Below, one piece after another: positions 18,133 through 26,851 of a DNA stretch of 64,000 nucleotides. A program made the position numbers and the translations under genes. The notes beneath the pieces were generated by a model that was not told the origin of the DNA, searched no databases, and was given only the letters and a program-made list of their open reading frames with translations. Origin of the DNA: Bacillota bacterium (GTDB lineage: Bacteria > Bacillota > Clostridia > Lachnospirales > Lachnospiraceae); assembly GCA_023391695.1 (NCBI GenBank), contig JAEWAK010000008.1, positions 1 to 64,000 on the forward strand. Reading direction: 5' to 3'. The first letter of the stretch is position 1. Each line of letters begins with the position of its first letter.

Positions 18133-18756
18133 TTAAAACGGAAAGTCTTCTTTTTCCTCCGGGATACCGGCCATTTTCTTATAATGTGTTACAGGAATCA
18201 ATATCACCGCCTGGGCGGCAATGATAAAGACTGCACCGCAGAAAGCCAGAACAGCCAGCAAAGTCACGGAGAAAAAGAATACATACAGGACTATGCCGGC
18301 AAAAACCGAAAGAAAATACTGCGGTTTTAAAAATATAATTAGTATGACTTCCATACTATTTACCTTTTCATTAAGAAAGGTAAAGCAACCTGCAAGATAC
18401 ATCAGAAATGCCAGCAGGATGGAGAGGACACTCAGGCATAGAACAGAATATGCCGGGTGATTGTTTGCTGCCGAAATAACCATTCCGACGGCATTTAAAA
18501 TCATTATCAACTGAACCGGCAGAAACTTCATTAGTTTTATGGCTTGCCTCAGATATTTAAAATATGTCTTTACAATGCTGTCATAAATATTGATCCTTTT
18601 GTAAATAACTTCTTTTCCAACCAGGAAAACCGCTCCCAGTGCCGGTAACAGTAATACGGTACCGGATAATACGGTGGTCAGAAAACTTAATATACTGATA
18701 AAAAATACAATATGTACTGCCGCCGATATTTTATAAATCCTGGATTCCCTCATCAT
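18133..18756 (-). CDS. yesL: YesL-family membrane protein (DUF624)
   Basis: The 207-residue protein has about five membrane helices (for example VHIVFFISILSFLTTVLSG, LIMILNAVGMVISAA, FLSVFAGIVLYVFFFSVTLL) and the DUF624 pattern of a Gly-rich N-terminal helix pair followed by KRINIYDSIVKTYFKYLRQA. YesL-type proteins accompany sugar ABC transporters in Firmicutes; their role is not established. The ATG overlaps the stop of the upstream permease (ATGA), so it is translationally coupled as the last gene of the transporter operon. Confidence 0.85.
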   Translation of the reverse strand: MMRESRIYKISAAVHIVFFISILSFLTTVLSGTVLLLPALGAVFLVGKEVIYKRINIYDSIVKTYFKYLRQAIKLMKFLPVQLIMILNAVGMVISAANNHPAYSVLCLSVLSILLAFLMYLAGCFTFLNEKVNSMEVILIIFLKPQYFLSVFAGIVLYVFFFSVTLLAVLAFCGAVFIIAAQAVILIPVTHYKKMAGIPEEKEDFPF

Positions 18757-19580
18757 GACTTGATCGCCCCCGCCAAACCGTAGTAAATATACTTCTGCAG
18801 GAAAATATAAACGATGCCGATTGGTATGATGCCTAATAATATTGCTGCTGAAACGATCTCAAAGGGAGTTGCCATATTACCGAAAAATTTATACAGCGCA
18901 ACCGTAAAAGTCTGTACATCTTTTCTCAGATAGAGATTCGGAATATAAAAATCATTATAATACCCGATCCCGTTTAAGATCAGAAGTGTGGTACAGGCAG
19001 GTTTTAACAGTGGCAGTATGATACGGCGGTAAATGGTGAAATAACCGGCTCCGTCAATCAGGGCGGACTGGTCCAGTTCTTTTGATATGGAATCCAATAA
19101 GTTAAACATAATATAGATGCCGATGATACCCACTCCGGAATACAAAAGGATGACACTGGCCATGGTATTGACCAGACGGAGTTTATATATAATCTGAAAC
19201 ACCACCGTCTGGGTAGTAACGACCGGGATAAACATGGTTAAAGTAAACAGGGCCAAAATAATTTTTCTTCCCTTAAAAGTAAACCGGTGCAGGATATAGG
19301 AAACCATAGTTGTAAAGAGGATTTGAAGGCTTAGGGATATGGTTAGTATGATAACCGTATTTAACAGGGCTTTTCCCAATCCGCCGATCCTGACCGCATA
19401 GATAAAGTTATACATATTGAACCAGTTTACCGGTGGTGTAAGTACATCTGTCGAAGAATATTCCGCCCCTGTCTTAAACGCCATAAAAATGAGCGGAATG
19501 ATCGGTATGATAACAAAAACGCAGGCAGCTGTCAGAAAAATATAACGCAGTGCTTTATAGAGTTTACTTTCTTTAATCAC
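18753..19580 (-). CDS. Carbohydrate ABC transporter permease (MalG type)
   Basis: The 275-residue protein has six predicted membrane helices and the EAA loop DGAGYFTIYRRIILPLLKPA that contacts the ATPase. It belongs to the CUT1 family of sugar importers. A GTG start lies eight bases after AAAGGAGAG and two bases after the stop of the first permease. No ATPase gene is in this operon; CUT1 systems in Firmicutes often share one MsmX/MalK-like ATPase encoded elsewhere. Confidence 0.92.
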   Translation of the reverse strand: MIKESKLYKALRYIFLTAACVFVIIPIIPLIFMAFKTGAEYSSTDVLTPPVNWFNMYNFIYAVRIGGLGKALLNTVIILTISLSLQILFTTMVSYILHRFTFKGRKIILALFTLTMFIPVVTTQTVVFQIIYKLRLVNTMASVILLYSGVGIIGIYIMFNLLDSISKELDQSALIDGAGYFTIYRRIILPLLKPACTTLLILNGIGYYNDFYIPNLYLRKDVQTFTVALYKFFGNMATPFEIVSAAILLGIIPIGIVYIFLQKYIYYGLAGAIKS

Positions 19581-19582
19581 CT

Positions 19583-20446
19583 TTAATTCTCTCCTTTCTT
19601 ATTGCAAAGGCTCTGTAACCCGACTGCCATCACTACGATAATAAATACCAGAATGGACAGGGCCGCACCAAATCCCACTCTGTTTTCCGAAAAGGCACTC
19701 TGCTGGATCTGAATGACCGGTGTTACGGTACCGTTAGCGCCGTTCATCATGATATATGGTATTTCAAATACCTGAATCGAACCGGATACGCTCAGTAAAA
19801 TGTTTATAAATAACACATTTTTTATGGACGGAATGGATATGTACCTGATTTCCTGGAGTTTTGTGCACCCGTCCACCGCAGCCGCTTCAAAGAGATCCGC
19901 CGGAATTGTCTGCAGTGCACCGAAGAACATAATAAAATTCATGCCATAGTATCGCCAGATACTGATGGAGGCTATGGAAGGGTTCACCAGTTTTAAGTTC
20001 TGCAACCACTGCTGCTGCAACTGATTAAGCCCCATAAAATCCAGGATGGAATTTAATGTACCGGAAGTATTAAAAAATATAATGAATATGGTTGAAACAA
20101 TAACACCGTTAAGTAAATAAGGTATAACCAGGACCCCTTTAAAAATATTTAAACCGCGGAATTTACCGTTTACAAAAACCGCCAATACAAATGCAAAGAC
20201 TAACTGGGGTATTGCCACTAACATATACCACAGGCAGTTTTTAAATACCATGATGTACTGCGGATCCGTGAACAGCCTTTCATAATTTTTAAGGCCGATC
20301 CATTTTGGTATGCCGACTCCTTTATAATTCGTAAAACTCAAATAAACATTACTGATAATGGGAATATACGAAAATACCAGCAAGTGAATGACCGGTATCA
20401 GTAAAAATGCAAAGATAATGATTCTGCTGCTTTTCGTTCTTTTCAT
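19583..20446 (-). CDS. Carbohydrate ABC transporter permease (MalF type)
   Basis: About 287 residues with six membrane helices (IIIFAFLLIPVIHLLVFSYIP at the start) and the EAA loop AAVDGCTKLQEIRYISIPSI. It pairs with the MalG-type permease to form the channel of a CUT1 sugar importer. The start MKRTKSS is supported by AGGAG seven bases upstream; the longer frame runs back into the hairpin at 20477-20501. That hairpin separates it from the binding-protein gene and probably lowers its expression relative to the binding protein. Confidence 0.92.
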   Translation of the reverse strand: MKRTKSSRIIIFAFLLIPVIHLLVFSYIPIISNVYLSFTNYKGVGIPKWIGLKNYERLFTDPQYIMVFKNCLWYMLVAIPQLVFAFVLAVFVNGKFRGLNIFKGVLVIPYLLNGVIVSTIFIIFFNTSGTLNSILDFMGLNQLQQQWLQNLKLVNPSIASISIWRYYGMNFIMFFGALQTIPADLFEAAAVDGCTKLQEIRYISIPSIKNVLFINILLSVSGSIQVFEIPYIMMNGANGTVTPVIQIQQSAFSENRVGFGAALSILVFIIVVMAVGLQSLCNKKGEN

Positions 20447-20476
20447 GTTTTTACTCCTGCCCGAGGTTAATATAAG

Positions 20477-20501
20477 GGGCTGCTGCATCCCGCAACAGCC
20501 C
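20477..20501 (-). terminator. Intra-operon hairpin between binding protein and permease genes
   Basis: GGGCTG(T)TGC...GCA(G)CAGCCC forms a short GC-rich stem-loop directly after the binding-protein stop. No strong T-run follows, so partial termination or protection of the upstream mRNA 3' end is likely. Its GGGCTGTTGC arm resembles the ends of the local MITE-like repeats. Confidence 0.6.
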
Positions 20502-20519
20502 GATTGCCTTATTACAGTA

Positions 20520-21968
20520 TCAATTTATCCAGTCAATTCCAAGCTCATCCTTATACTCTGCATATGCCTTATTTTGTACCTCGACCTGTTTTTCATAGGC
20601 TGACCATTCGTCAGGCTTTGTCATATCAAGGGCATCGAACAACAAACCTACATATTTATAATCGGCATATAAACCTGCCTCTGTTAAAACCTCCTGGTTT
20701 GCAAGAGTGTTGTCATCTGTCGGGGGGGATAATAATACCTTGCATTCCCCGGATTCCACCATACTGTCAATAATGGAGTATAATTCCGGAACGATTGGCT
20801 CTACTCCTTTTTTATTGGCTATAAACCCACTGTCTGCTATGAACTGCGCATCTTCGGATACATATTCGATAAATGCCCTTGCCGCCTCTTTGTTTTTTGA
20901 GAATTTGCTGATTGCCCAGTTATCCGCAGGCGCAGCCAGCACATACCTGCCCGCACCAAAATCCGGAGCGGGGGCAAATTTAATAATGGAGGAATCCTTT
21001 CCTTCCGGAACACGGCCCTGAATCTGAGGAACTACCCAGGAACCAAACAGCATCATGGCAGCTTTGCCGTAAGCCACACTATCCATGGCAACGCCAAAGT
21101 CGGTGTAAACTTCCTGTTCAAAATAACCGTCCGCTTTCCACCGGGTATACATCTTAATTGTCCTGCCAAAGGGAGCATCCTCACTGAACGGATTCTCTGT
21201 CTTTAAACATTCCGTAAACACATTGGCATTTCCCGACACATAGGCTGCAAAGTCCTGAACCGTTGCCAGGGGCCAGTTTTCGACCCGGTGGAGTGAAATC
21301 GGAGTTACACCGTTTTCCTTGATCGCTTCGCACATTTTATTGAATTCGTCTAAATTTCCGGGTATTTCCTCGTATCCCGCTGTCTTTATTACTTCCTCAT
21401 TATATACAACCGCCTGGTTATAAGCCCTTCCCGGCATAATACTGAATATATCGGTGCCGTCATTCGGCATGGCCAGGGCATAATCCCCGTATAATTCCCG
21501 GGCCTCGTCTACCGTACAGTAGACTTGCGTATATTGCTCCCATTCCTCAAGACTCCAGTTGGGAGCGGTAAATATGTCCACGGAATCATCTTCCACCTGG
21601 AACAGGGGCCTTAATTCAGTTTCATTGGTTACCACATTCAGTTCCACATTGATTCCTGTTTCCTGCGTAAATTTTTCTGCCAGATGTTTTAAATATGCGG
21701 AAGATTCATCCCGGTAGGTATTACCGTCTTTATCTTTCTTTTCTTCTCCAAGGACGCGGTTCCCGCCATGGGTGTATACGCTGATAGTTGTGCCCTTCAG
21801 TGCGGATAAATCACCATTTCCCGTCTCTTTTGTACCTGCTGTCTCCTCCGTCTTCGTACCGGTTCCCGCAGTCGGTGCATCCGTTTCTTTTCCGCCGGAG
21901 GCGCATCCTGCCAAAGAAAGTGCCATGACTGCCGTCAGTCCGATTGCTATAACCTTTTTTAGTATCAT
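20520..21968 (-). CDS. Extracellular sugar-binding lipoprotein (ABC transporter SBP family 1)
   Basis: The 482-residue lipoprotein has the lipobox ALSLAGC and a Ser/Thr/Glu-rich linker. The mature part is a type 1 solute-binding fold (ISVYTHGGNRVLGEEKKDK..., INVELNVVTNETELRPLF). A KAAMMLFGSWVVPQI segment and a C-terminal AARAFIEYVSED region are typical of oligosaccharide-binding proteins of CUT1 transporters. It is the first gene of the transporter operon, divergent from an AraC-type regulator. The ligand cannot be named; the beta-mannosidase near 30 kb and the glycan enzymes elsewhere would fit a plant oligosaccharide. Confidence 0.9.
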   Translation of the reverse strand: MILKKVIAIGLTAVMALSLAGCASGGKETDAPTAGTGTKTEETAGTKETGNGDLSALKGTTISVYTHGGNRVLGEEKKDKDGNTYRDESSAYLKHLAEKFTQETGINVELNVVTNETELRPLFQVEDDSVDIFTAPNWSLEEWEQYTQVYCTVDEARELYGDYALAMPNDGTDIFSIMPGRAYNQAVVYNEEVIKTAGYEEIPGNLDEFNKMCEAIKENGVTPISLHRVENWPLATVQDFAAYVSGNANVFTECLKTENPFSEDAPFGRTIKMYTRWKADGYFEQEVYTDFGVAMDSVAYGKAAMMLFGSWVVPQIQGRVPEGKDSSIIKFAPAPDFGAGRYVLAAPADNWAISKFSKNKEAARAFIEYVSEDAQFIADSGFIANKKGVEPIVPELYSIIDSMVESGECKVLLSPPTDDNTLANQEVLTEAGLYADYKYVGLLFDALDMTKPDEWSAYEKQVEVQNKAYAEYKDELGIDWIN

Positions 21969-22296
21969 ATGCTTACTTCCTCCCTTAAATAAGATTAGCT
22001 AAAAATACCTTAATTGAATTATATATTTAATGTTTAGTTTAGTCATCTACAATTCTTGCTTTTAATATCCTAATCTTGCAGCCTTTATGCATTTTCTACT
22101 TATCGAATAAATTTAGTAACATTTTTTATGCATTTTTTCCTTTTATATCCTTTTATCGCTATTATTCTCTTAAATTTTTAGCATCTATTTAAGTATTGAT
22201 TTTAACATTTTACTCATTTTTTAACTTTTATATTGCCAAAAAAATCCCAATATAATACTATTAAAATATAACCAGAATAAAAGGAGTTAATGTATT
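21969..22296. other. Divergent promoter region of sugar transporter and AraC regulator
   Basis: These 328 AT-rich bases contain no gene. They separate the binding-protein gene (minus) from the AraC-type regulator (plus). A TATAAT element occurs about 50 bp before the regulator start. No clear operator is visible. Confidence 0.5.
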
Positions 22297-23199
22297 ATGG
22301 GTTTTCAAGAGAATTTTACCAAAGCCCTGCAATCGAACCAGTCATTGCTCAAAACGGATCCCATACATAAATTTCTGTTCTTCCCGTCACCTGCACCGGA
22401 TGTAATCGAAGATAATATTCCTGTTATCCAGGCCTATGGCATCGTGAAAGCTTTTTTTCCGTATTACTGTGAATTGTCCGGCTTATGTTCTTACTGTCTG
22501 CTATATACGGACAGCGGAGCGGGCATTTTGACAGCAGAAGATTCAAGCTATACACTGAATCCCGGAACCTTAGCCTTCCTCGACTGCAGGGAATGCCACC
22601 GCATTGATATCCGGCAGTCCCCCTGGTACTGCAAAGTCTTTTTTATGACCGGAAAACCCCTGTCCTTTCTTCACCTGAATTACAGCAGCAAAGAAAGAAA
22701 AGTCCATACCTTTCCCGCAGGTTCTCAGGTTCCGGATACACTTGGGAAATTTTACGGCTCCCTCTCCCAAAACAGTGAAAATTTTCTACTCCATGCCAGG
22801 TTCATACTTGATATTATTATAGGCATTATCCTGGAGGAAGAAAAAGCAGGAGGTCAAAACCACCTCCTGCCGGATTATATTGCGGAAATCAAACAAAATT
22901 TCGATAAAAACTATGGAGATAAATTTACCTTAGAAAGCCTGGAACAGAAATACCAGATCAGCAAATACCGGATTTGCCGGGAATTTTCTTCCCATTACGG
23001 CTCTTCACCGATCCGGTACTTAAACAATATAAGAATTGCTGCAGCCAGGGAAGAATTAGTTCATTCCGATAAAAGAATTAATGAAATAGGGAGAATGGTA
23101 AGCTTTGAAAATACCAACCATTTCATCCGCTTATTTAAGCAAAATACAGGGGTTACCCCCTCAGCTTACAGAAAAACGGCTGGGAAAAACATTATTTAA
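22297..23199 (+). CDS. AraC-family transcriptional regulator
   Basis: The 300-residue regulator has an N-terminal cupin-like sensory domain (about 40-150, with YTLNPGTLAFLDCRECHRIDI) and a C-terminal pair of helix-turn-helix motifs (KFTLESLEQKYQISKYRICREF and INEIGRMVSFENTNHFIRLFKQNTGVTPSAYR). It is transcribed away from the sugar ABC transporter genes, the usual position of a pathway-specific activator responding to the imported sugar. AAAAGGAG precedes the ATG. Its last 8 bp overlap the end of the convergent LacI gene. Confidence 0.9.
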   Translation: MGFQENFTKALQSNQSLLKTDPIHKFLFFPSPAPDVIEDNIPVIQAYGIVKAFFPYYCELSGLCSYCLLYTDSGAGILTAEDSSYTLNPGTLAFLDCRECHRIDIRQSPWYCKVFFMTGKPLSFLHLNYSSKERKVHTFPAGSQVPDTLGKFYGSLSQNSENFLLHARFILDIIIGIILEEEKAGGQNHLLPDYIAEIKQNFDKNYGDKFTLESLEQKYQISKYRICREFSSHYGSSPIRYLNNIRIAAAREELVHSDKRINEIGRMVSFENTNHFIRLFKQNTGVTPSAYRKTAGKNII

Positions 23200-24214
23200 A
23201 GATCCTGGTGACACTTTCCCTGTAAACAATGTTCCCGTCCACTATCTTGATACCAGGTTTGTGTGATACGCTGTTTATTCTGTCAATCAGGATAGTTATG
23301 CCTGCATTTGCCATTTCTTTCACATTAACATCATAGGTGGTAATTCCAATGTCGCATAACCCCGGATAAAGGTAATTATCAAATCCTACTATGGAAACAT
23401 CTCCCGGGACACGGTATCCTCTTTTTCTTAATGCTTTTATTAAAGTACAGGCTGTCAGATCACAGTTACACACGAACGCGGTAGGCATTTTCTCAGGGAA
23501 TTCCATATTATAACCTGTAACATCTCCTGTCTCCCAGTCCCGGTCTTTCAGTATATAATCCTCCGTTACTTTCTTACCATGCTCCATCATGGACTTGTAA
23601 TACCCTAAATACCGGTCGGTTATACTGCCTGTATACAGTAAAGTACCAACATATGCAATATCCGTATGGCCCTCGTCAAACAAATGGTTTGTGAGCATAT
23701 AAGTACCGTAAAAACCGTCCGATATAACAGCATCACAATTTGCCTTATTATCAAAAAAATCCAGGCAGACAACGGGGATCGTCCCTTCTGCCGTTAACTT
23801 CCTGATGTATCCGTCATTTGGCTGACCCATAAAAATGATACCGTCTGCTTTTTTTTCCTTTATCAACATGGGGATCTGAAGATTTTTCTCATCTTCAGGG
23901 CTGATTACCTCCAGCATGGTAATACCTTGTGATTGCACGGCCTTTGTGGCAACCTCCTGATAAAGCTGCCAGTAAAACGATACGTACTTTCCAAAATACC
24001 TGCCCGGAACAATAATACCGATATTATAGCATCTGTTTAACCGGCCGCTTTCCGCCCCGCCGGCCTGCTTATAGCCTAACTGCTCCGCAAGAACTTTAAT
24101 TTTCCCGCGTACCTCTTCACTTACGCCTTTTTGACCTGACAATGCTTTGGATACGGTAACGATACTTACATTCAAAGCCGCCGCAATATCCGCCATCTTC
24201 ACTTTTTTTTCCAT
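23192..24214 (-). CDS. LacI-family transcriptional regulator
   Basis: About 340 residues: an N-terminal LacI helix-turn-helix (KMADIAAALNVSIVTVSKALSGQKGVSEEVRGKI) with hinge helix, and a periplasmic-binding-protein effector domain (NIGIIVPGRYF...GNIVYRESV). The start MEKKVKMAD has GAGGG four bases upstream; the longer frame would begin with GTG. The region just upstream has two TTTAGTTAA direct repeats (about 24234-24264), a possible autoregulatory site. It ends in an 8-bp tail-to-tail overlap with the AraC gene. Target genes are probably the neighbouring sugar transporter. Confidence 0.9.
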   Translation of the reverse strand: MEKKVKMADIAAALNVSIVTVSKALSGQKGVSEEVRGKIKVLAEQLGYKQAGGAESGRLNRCYNIGIIVPGRYFGKYVSFYWQLYQEVATKAVQSQGITMLEVISPEDEKNLQIPMLIKEKKADGIIFMGQPNDGYIRKLTAEGTIPVVCLDFFDNKANCDAVISDGFYGTYMLTNHLFDEGHTDIAYVGTLLYTGSITDRYLGYYKSMMEHGKKVTEDYILKDRDWETGDVTGYNMEFPEKMPTAFVCNCDLTACTLIKALRKRGYRVPGDVSIVGFDNYLYPGLCDIGITTYDVNVKEMANAGITILIDRINSVSHKPGIKIVDGNIVYRESVTRIFK

Positions 24215-24485
24215 TTTACCCTCTGTTAGCACTTTTTAGTTAAATTTACTCTGATTTAGTTAACTGTATTGTAATGGATTGATTTTCTTTTGTCAACAAA
24301 CCGTATCGTAAAATAAGTGCCGGTATTCAAAAAAGGAGTATTATCCATTATCCTCATTATTATGCATTTCTGTCTATTTCTTCCTTTCCTTCCAGTAAAA
24401 TGGCATAGATAAGGCAAAAGCTTATCGTTTAAAATAGAATGGTACGTACACTCCATGTAAACCTGCCAGCCAAAAGGAGGTATCA

Positions 24486-25265
24486 ATGAAAGGATTTACG
24501 AAGGCGAAGGTGTTTACCGCAGGTATATTATTATCCTGCATCCTTAGTTCAACTACAACTTTCGCTGCAGATTATAAGGTCGTACCGGATGACTCGCTGT
24601 ACAAATTAAGCGTTTTGTTTAACACATCCATAAGCAGTATCAAGTCGGACAATCAACTTAGTTCTGACGCTATTTATCCCGGACAGGTATTAAATGTTCC
24701 GGCTGTATTACATACGGTAAAGAGTGGGGATACCCTTTACCTGACTGCCAAAAAATACGGAATTTCCCTGGCTTCCTTACAGAAAGCAAATAACAAATGG
24801 GACGAAATGTTAATTCCCGGGCAGAAGCTTATTATACCGGGGGTAAAACCTTCCGGCACCGCAAAAGTAACCTCTTCCAGTTCGAAAACGGTTATTCCTT
24901 ATACTTCGGAGGAAGTCGATCTTTTAGCAAGGCTCATTACGGCAGAAGCCACCGATGAACCCTACGATGCAATGGTTGCCGTAGGAGCGGTTGTCGTAAA
25001 CAGGGTACAGAGTACGGAATGGCCTTCCAGTATCACAGATGTAATTTATCACGTCGCAGGGGGTTATTACCAGTTTACTCCGGTAAAAAACGGGTACATA
25101 AACAAGGCTCCGTCCGATGTTGCCTTAAAGGCAGCCTGGGCAGCACTATATGGCAGTGATCCCAGCAAAGGAGCCATGTTCTATTTTGACGACAGTTCCA
25201 CCAACCAGTGGTTATGGTCCAAAGCCGTATCTGCCAAAATAGGTTCCATGGTATTTGTTTATTAA
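24486..25265 (+). CDS. LysM-SleB cell wall hydrolase, paralog 2
   Basis: The 259-residue secreted protein has a signal peptide ending TTTFA-ADY, two LysM domains (YKVVPDDSLYKLSVLF and HTVKSGDTLYLTAKKY), a short Ser-rich linker and a SleB domain with LLARLITAEATDEPYDAMVAVGAVVVNRV. It aligns over its whole length with the protein at 17209-18045 and differs mainly in a shorter linker. The leaders are also related: both have CAGCCAA followed within a few bases by AAGGAGGT. A local duplication is implied. It probably remodels peptidoglycan, possibly during sporulation or germination. Confidence 0.92.
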   Translation: MKGFTKAKVFTAGILLSCILSSTTTFAADYKVVPDDSLYKLSVLFNTSISSIKSDNQLSSDAIYPGQVLNVPAVLHTVKSGDTLYLTAKKYGISLASLQKANNKWDEMLIPGQKLIIPGVKPSGTAKVTSSSSKTVIPYTSEEVDLLARLITAEATDEPYDAMVAVGAVVVNRVQSTEWPSSITDVIYHVAGGYYQFTPVKNGYINKAPSDVALKAAWAALYGSDPSKGAMFYFDDSSTNQWLWSKAVSAKIGSMVFVY

Positions 25266-25301
25266 TGCAAAAGGACCTGCCGCAAAATAGTATAAGTTAA
25301 A

Positions 25302-25375
25302 GGTGCTGTTGCAAAATAGCTTAATTACCCTATGAAAAGGATTGGGGCGTTGAAACTATTTTGTAACAGCCCTTT
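25302..25375. mobile_element. MITE-like palindromic element, copy 1
   Basis: The ends GGTGCTGTTGCAAAATAG and CTATTTTGTAACAGCCC are imperfect terminal inverted repeats about 17 bp long around a 40-bp core. The first 45 bases match, in inverted orientation, the right part of the element at 27312-27436 (CTGTTGCAAAATAGCTTAAT ... AAAAGGATTGGG). It contains no coding sequence. Confidence 0.75.
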
Positions 25376-25388
25376 GCAAATGCTTATA

Positions 25389-25459
25389 AGGAATGGGTGA
25401 AGGAGGAAGGACATGTCCAAAGCGTAGTGTGTTCCTCATCCTTCACCCATTCCTGCTTT
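25389..25459. terminator. Long stem-loop terminator between SleB and Crp genes
   Basis: AGGAATGGGTGAAGGA...TCCTTCACCCATTCCT is a near-perfect stem of about 17 bp followed on the plus strand by GCTTTTT. It serves the SleB gene and may also act on the convergent Crp-family gene. Confidence 0.75.
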
Positions 25460-25555
25460 TTGGATCTCTTGAGAAATACGTTTCTGAATATTTTGTATTG
25501 CATAATACATAAATGCGTTAGTTTGATAATACCCCTGTGACTGAACCGGTCACAA

Positions 25556-26254
25556 TCACAGAAATACTTCGTCTGACAGTTTTCTTAATGCTATCTCATC
25601 CGTTACCTCATATTGATCCTTATTCTTAACTAATATGCCCTCCAAACACAGGGTATTTAAGGTTCTTAACAGATGGCGGTAACTGGTGCCCAAAAGCTCC
25701 GCTATATGAGTCAGATTCTCCCTGAAAATAATTTTATTTTTTCCTCCGGGTACCTCTTTTCTCTCTCCGGCCGTATAAATATAACTGGCCAGCCTGTTTT
25801 CCAAAGAATACAGTAAGTTGATGGAGCTGTTCTGAGCGCACCGGTATAACTTATCCCCTAAAGAGCCGCAGATAAACCGCAGGAATTTCGCATCCTCCAG
25901 CAGGCAATCCCTGACTTTATCAAGGGACATGGCTATGCAATAGGTATCCTCTATCACCTGGACATTGGTCACCGCACTTTGTGAGCCGAAGATTTCTAAG
26001 TCCCCCAGAACTTTAAAATCCTGGTAAAAACAAAGCAGGAGGGATTTTCCGTTGCTCAGGGTAGTAAAAACCTTGGCCTTGCCCTTTACCAGAAAAAAAA
26101 GATACTGCATTTTTTCACTGTCTTTAATAATATATTCGCTCTTTTTGTAGAAAAATAATTCAAAATACGGTCTCATATCCCGGGTAAACAGATTATCCAT
26201 GGCATATTCGGAAATAAACTGATCCAGCTCCCCGGCATCCTTTATTTTTAACAT
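25556..26254 (-). CDS. Crp/Fnr-family transcriptional regulator (YeiL-like)
   Basis: The 232-residue protein has an N-terminal cyclic-nucleotide-binding-type beta barrel (YIIKDSEKMQYLFFLVKGKAKVFTTLSNGKSLLLCFYQDFKVLGDLEIF) and a C-terminal helix-turn-helix (LTHIAELLGTSYRHLLRTLNTLCLEGIL). The cysteines do not form an Fnr [Fe-S] pattern. It is divergent from two small DMT transporters, and a 16-bp palindrome lies in the 155-bp gap, so it most likely regulates them. The inducing signal is unknown. Confidence 0.87.
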   Translation of the reverse strand: MLKIKDAGELDQFISEYAMDNLFTRDMRPYFELFFYKKSEYIIKDSEKMQYLFFLVKGKAKVFTTLSNGKSLLLCFYQDFKVLGDLEIFGSQSAVTNVQVIEDTYCIAMSLDKVRDCLLEDAKFLRFICGSLGDKLYRCAQNSSINLLYSLENRLASYIYTAGERKEVPGGKNKIIFRENLTHIAELLGTSYRHLLRTLNTLCLEGILVKNKDQYEVTDEIALRKLSDEVFL

Positions 26255-26290
26255 GGTTTATATTCCATCCTTTTTACAATATGTATTTAG

Positions 26291-26306
26291 TATGACATAT
26301 GTCATA
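26291..26306. promoter_or_regulatory. 16-bp perfect palindrome, probable Crp-family operator
   Basis: TATGACATATGTCATA is a perfect palindrome between the divergent Crp-type regulator and the DMT transporter pair. Length and dyad form suit a Crp/Fnr dimer site. Confidence 0.7.
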
Positions 26307-26378
26307 ACTCTTTACAACGTATTTATGCTAATTTATTTATTACAAAGGATGTGCGATATTTCCTTCATCAGATTTTAT

Positions 26379-26393
26379 GCCGCCGCTGGCGGC
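26379..26393 (+). promoter_or_regulatory. GC-rich hairpin just before the DMT ribosome binding site
   Basis: GCCGCC-GCT-GGCGGC is a perfect 6-bp GC stem in AT-rich surroundings. It ends seven bases before the GAGAGG ribosome binding site of the gene at 26410. It could affect translation or RNA stability. Confidence 0.4.
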
Positions 26394-26409
26394 GGAATGA
26401 GAGGTAATT

Positions 26410-26832
26410 ATGAATTATATTATTTCCCTTATAATCGGTGCGGTCACTTCCGTAATGATCCTGCTCAACGGTACTTTATCCGACGCCTACGGAAACTATG
26501 CATCCACTATTATCGTCCATGTGGTGGGGCTTTTGTCCGTTATACTGGTACTCATTATCAGCAAATCGAAATTCAGGATACGGGAAAGGATTCCCTTCTA
26601 CTTATACTGTGCCGGCTTTATCGGCGTAGCAACGGTTATTTTTACAAATACGAGTTTTGCAAACCTTGGGGTTTCCTTAACCCAGGCTCTGGGACTCCTT
26701 GGTCAGACTGTAATCTCCCTCATCCTGGATCATTTCGGGTTAATGGGTGTAAAACCGTCCAAATTCAATGCAAAAAAACTGGTTGGTTTATGTTTCATCT
26801 CCTGCGGGATACTGGTTATGACAATTTATTAA
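26410..26832 (+). CDS. Small DMT-family transporter subunit (YdcZ/DUF606), first of pair
   Basis: The 140-residue membrane protein has four to five helices (YIISLIIGAVTSVMILLNGTL, YASTIIVHVVGLLSVILVLII, FYLYCAGFIGVATVIFTN, and a C-terminal LVGLCFISCGILVMTIY). NGTLSDAYGNYASTIIVHVVG matches the half-size DMT transporters of the YdcZ/DUF606 type. Such genes often come in pairs whose products probably form a heterodimer. The second gene starts 19 bp later. Substrate unknown. Confidence 0.85.
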   Translation: MNYIISLIIGAVTSVMILLNGTLSDAYGNYASTIIVHVVGLLSVILVLIISKSKFRIRERIPFYLYCAGFIGVATVIFTNTSFANLGVSLTQALGLLGQTVISLILDHFGLMGVKPSKFNAKKLVGLCFISCGILVMTIY

Positions 26833-26851
26833 TGAAAGAAGGCGTTTTGAT

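Noticed and set aside
24256..24486. 76-codon minus-strand frame between the LacI and SleB genes
   Set aside because: It covers the promoter and leader of the SleB gene, has no ribosome binding site and no recognisable protein features.
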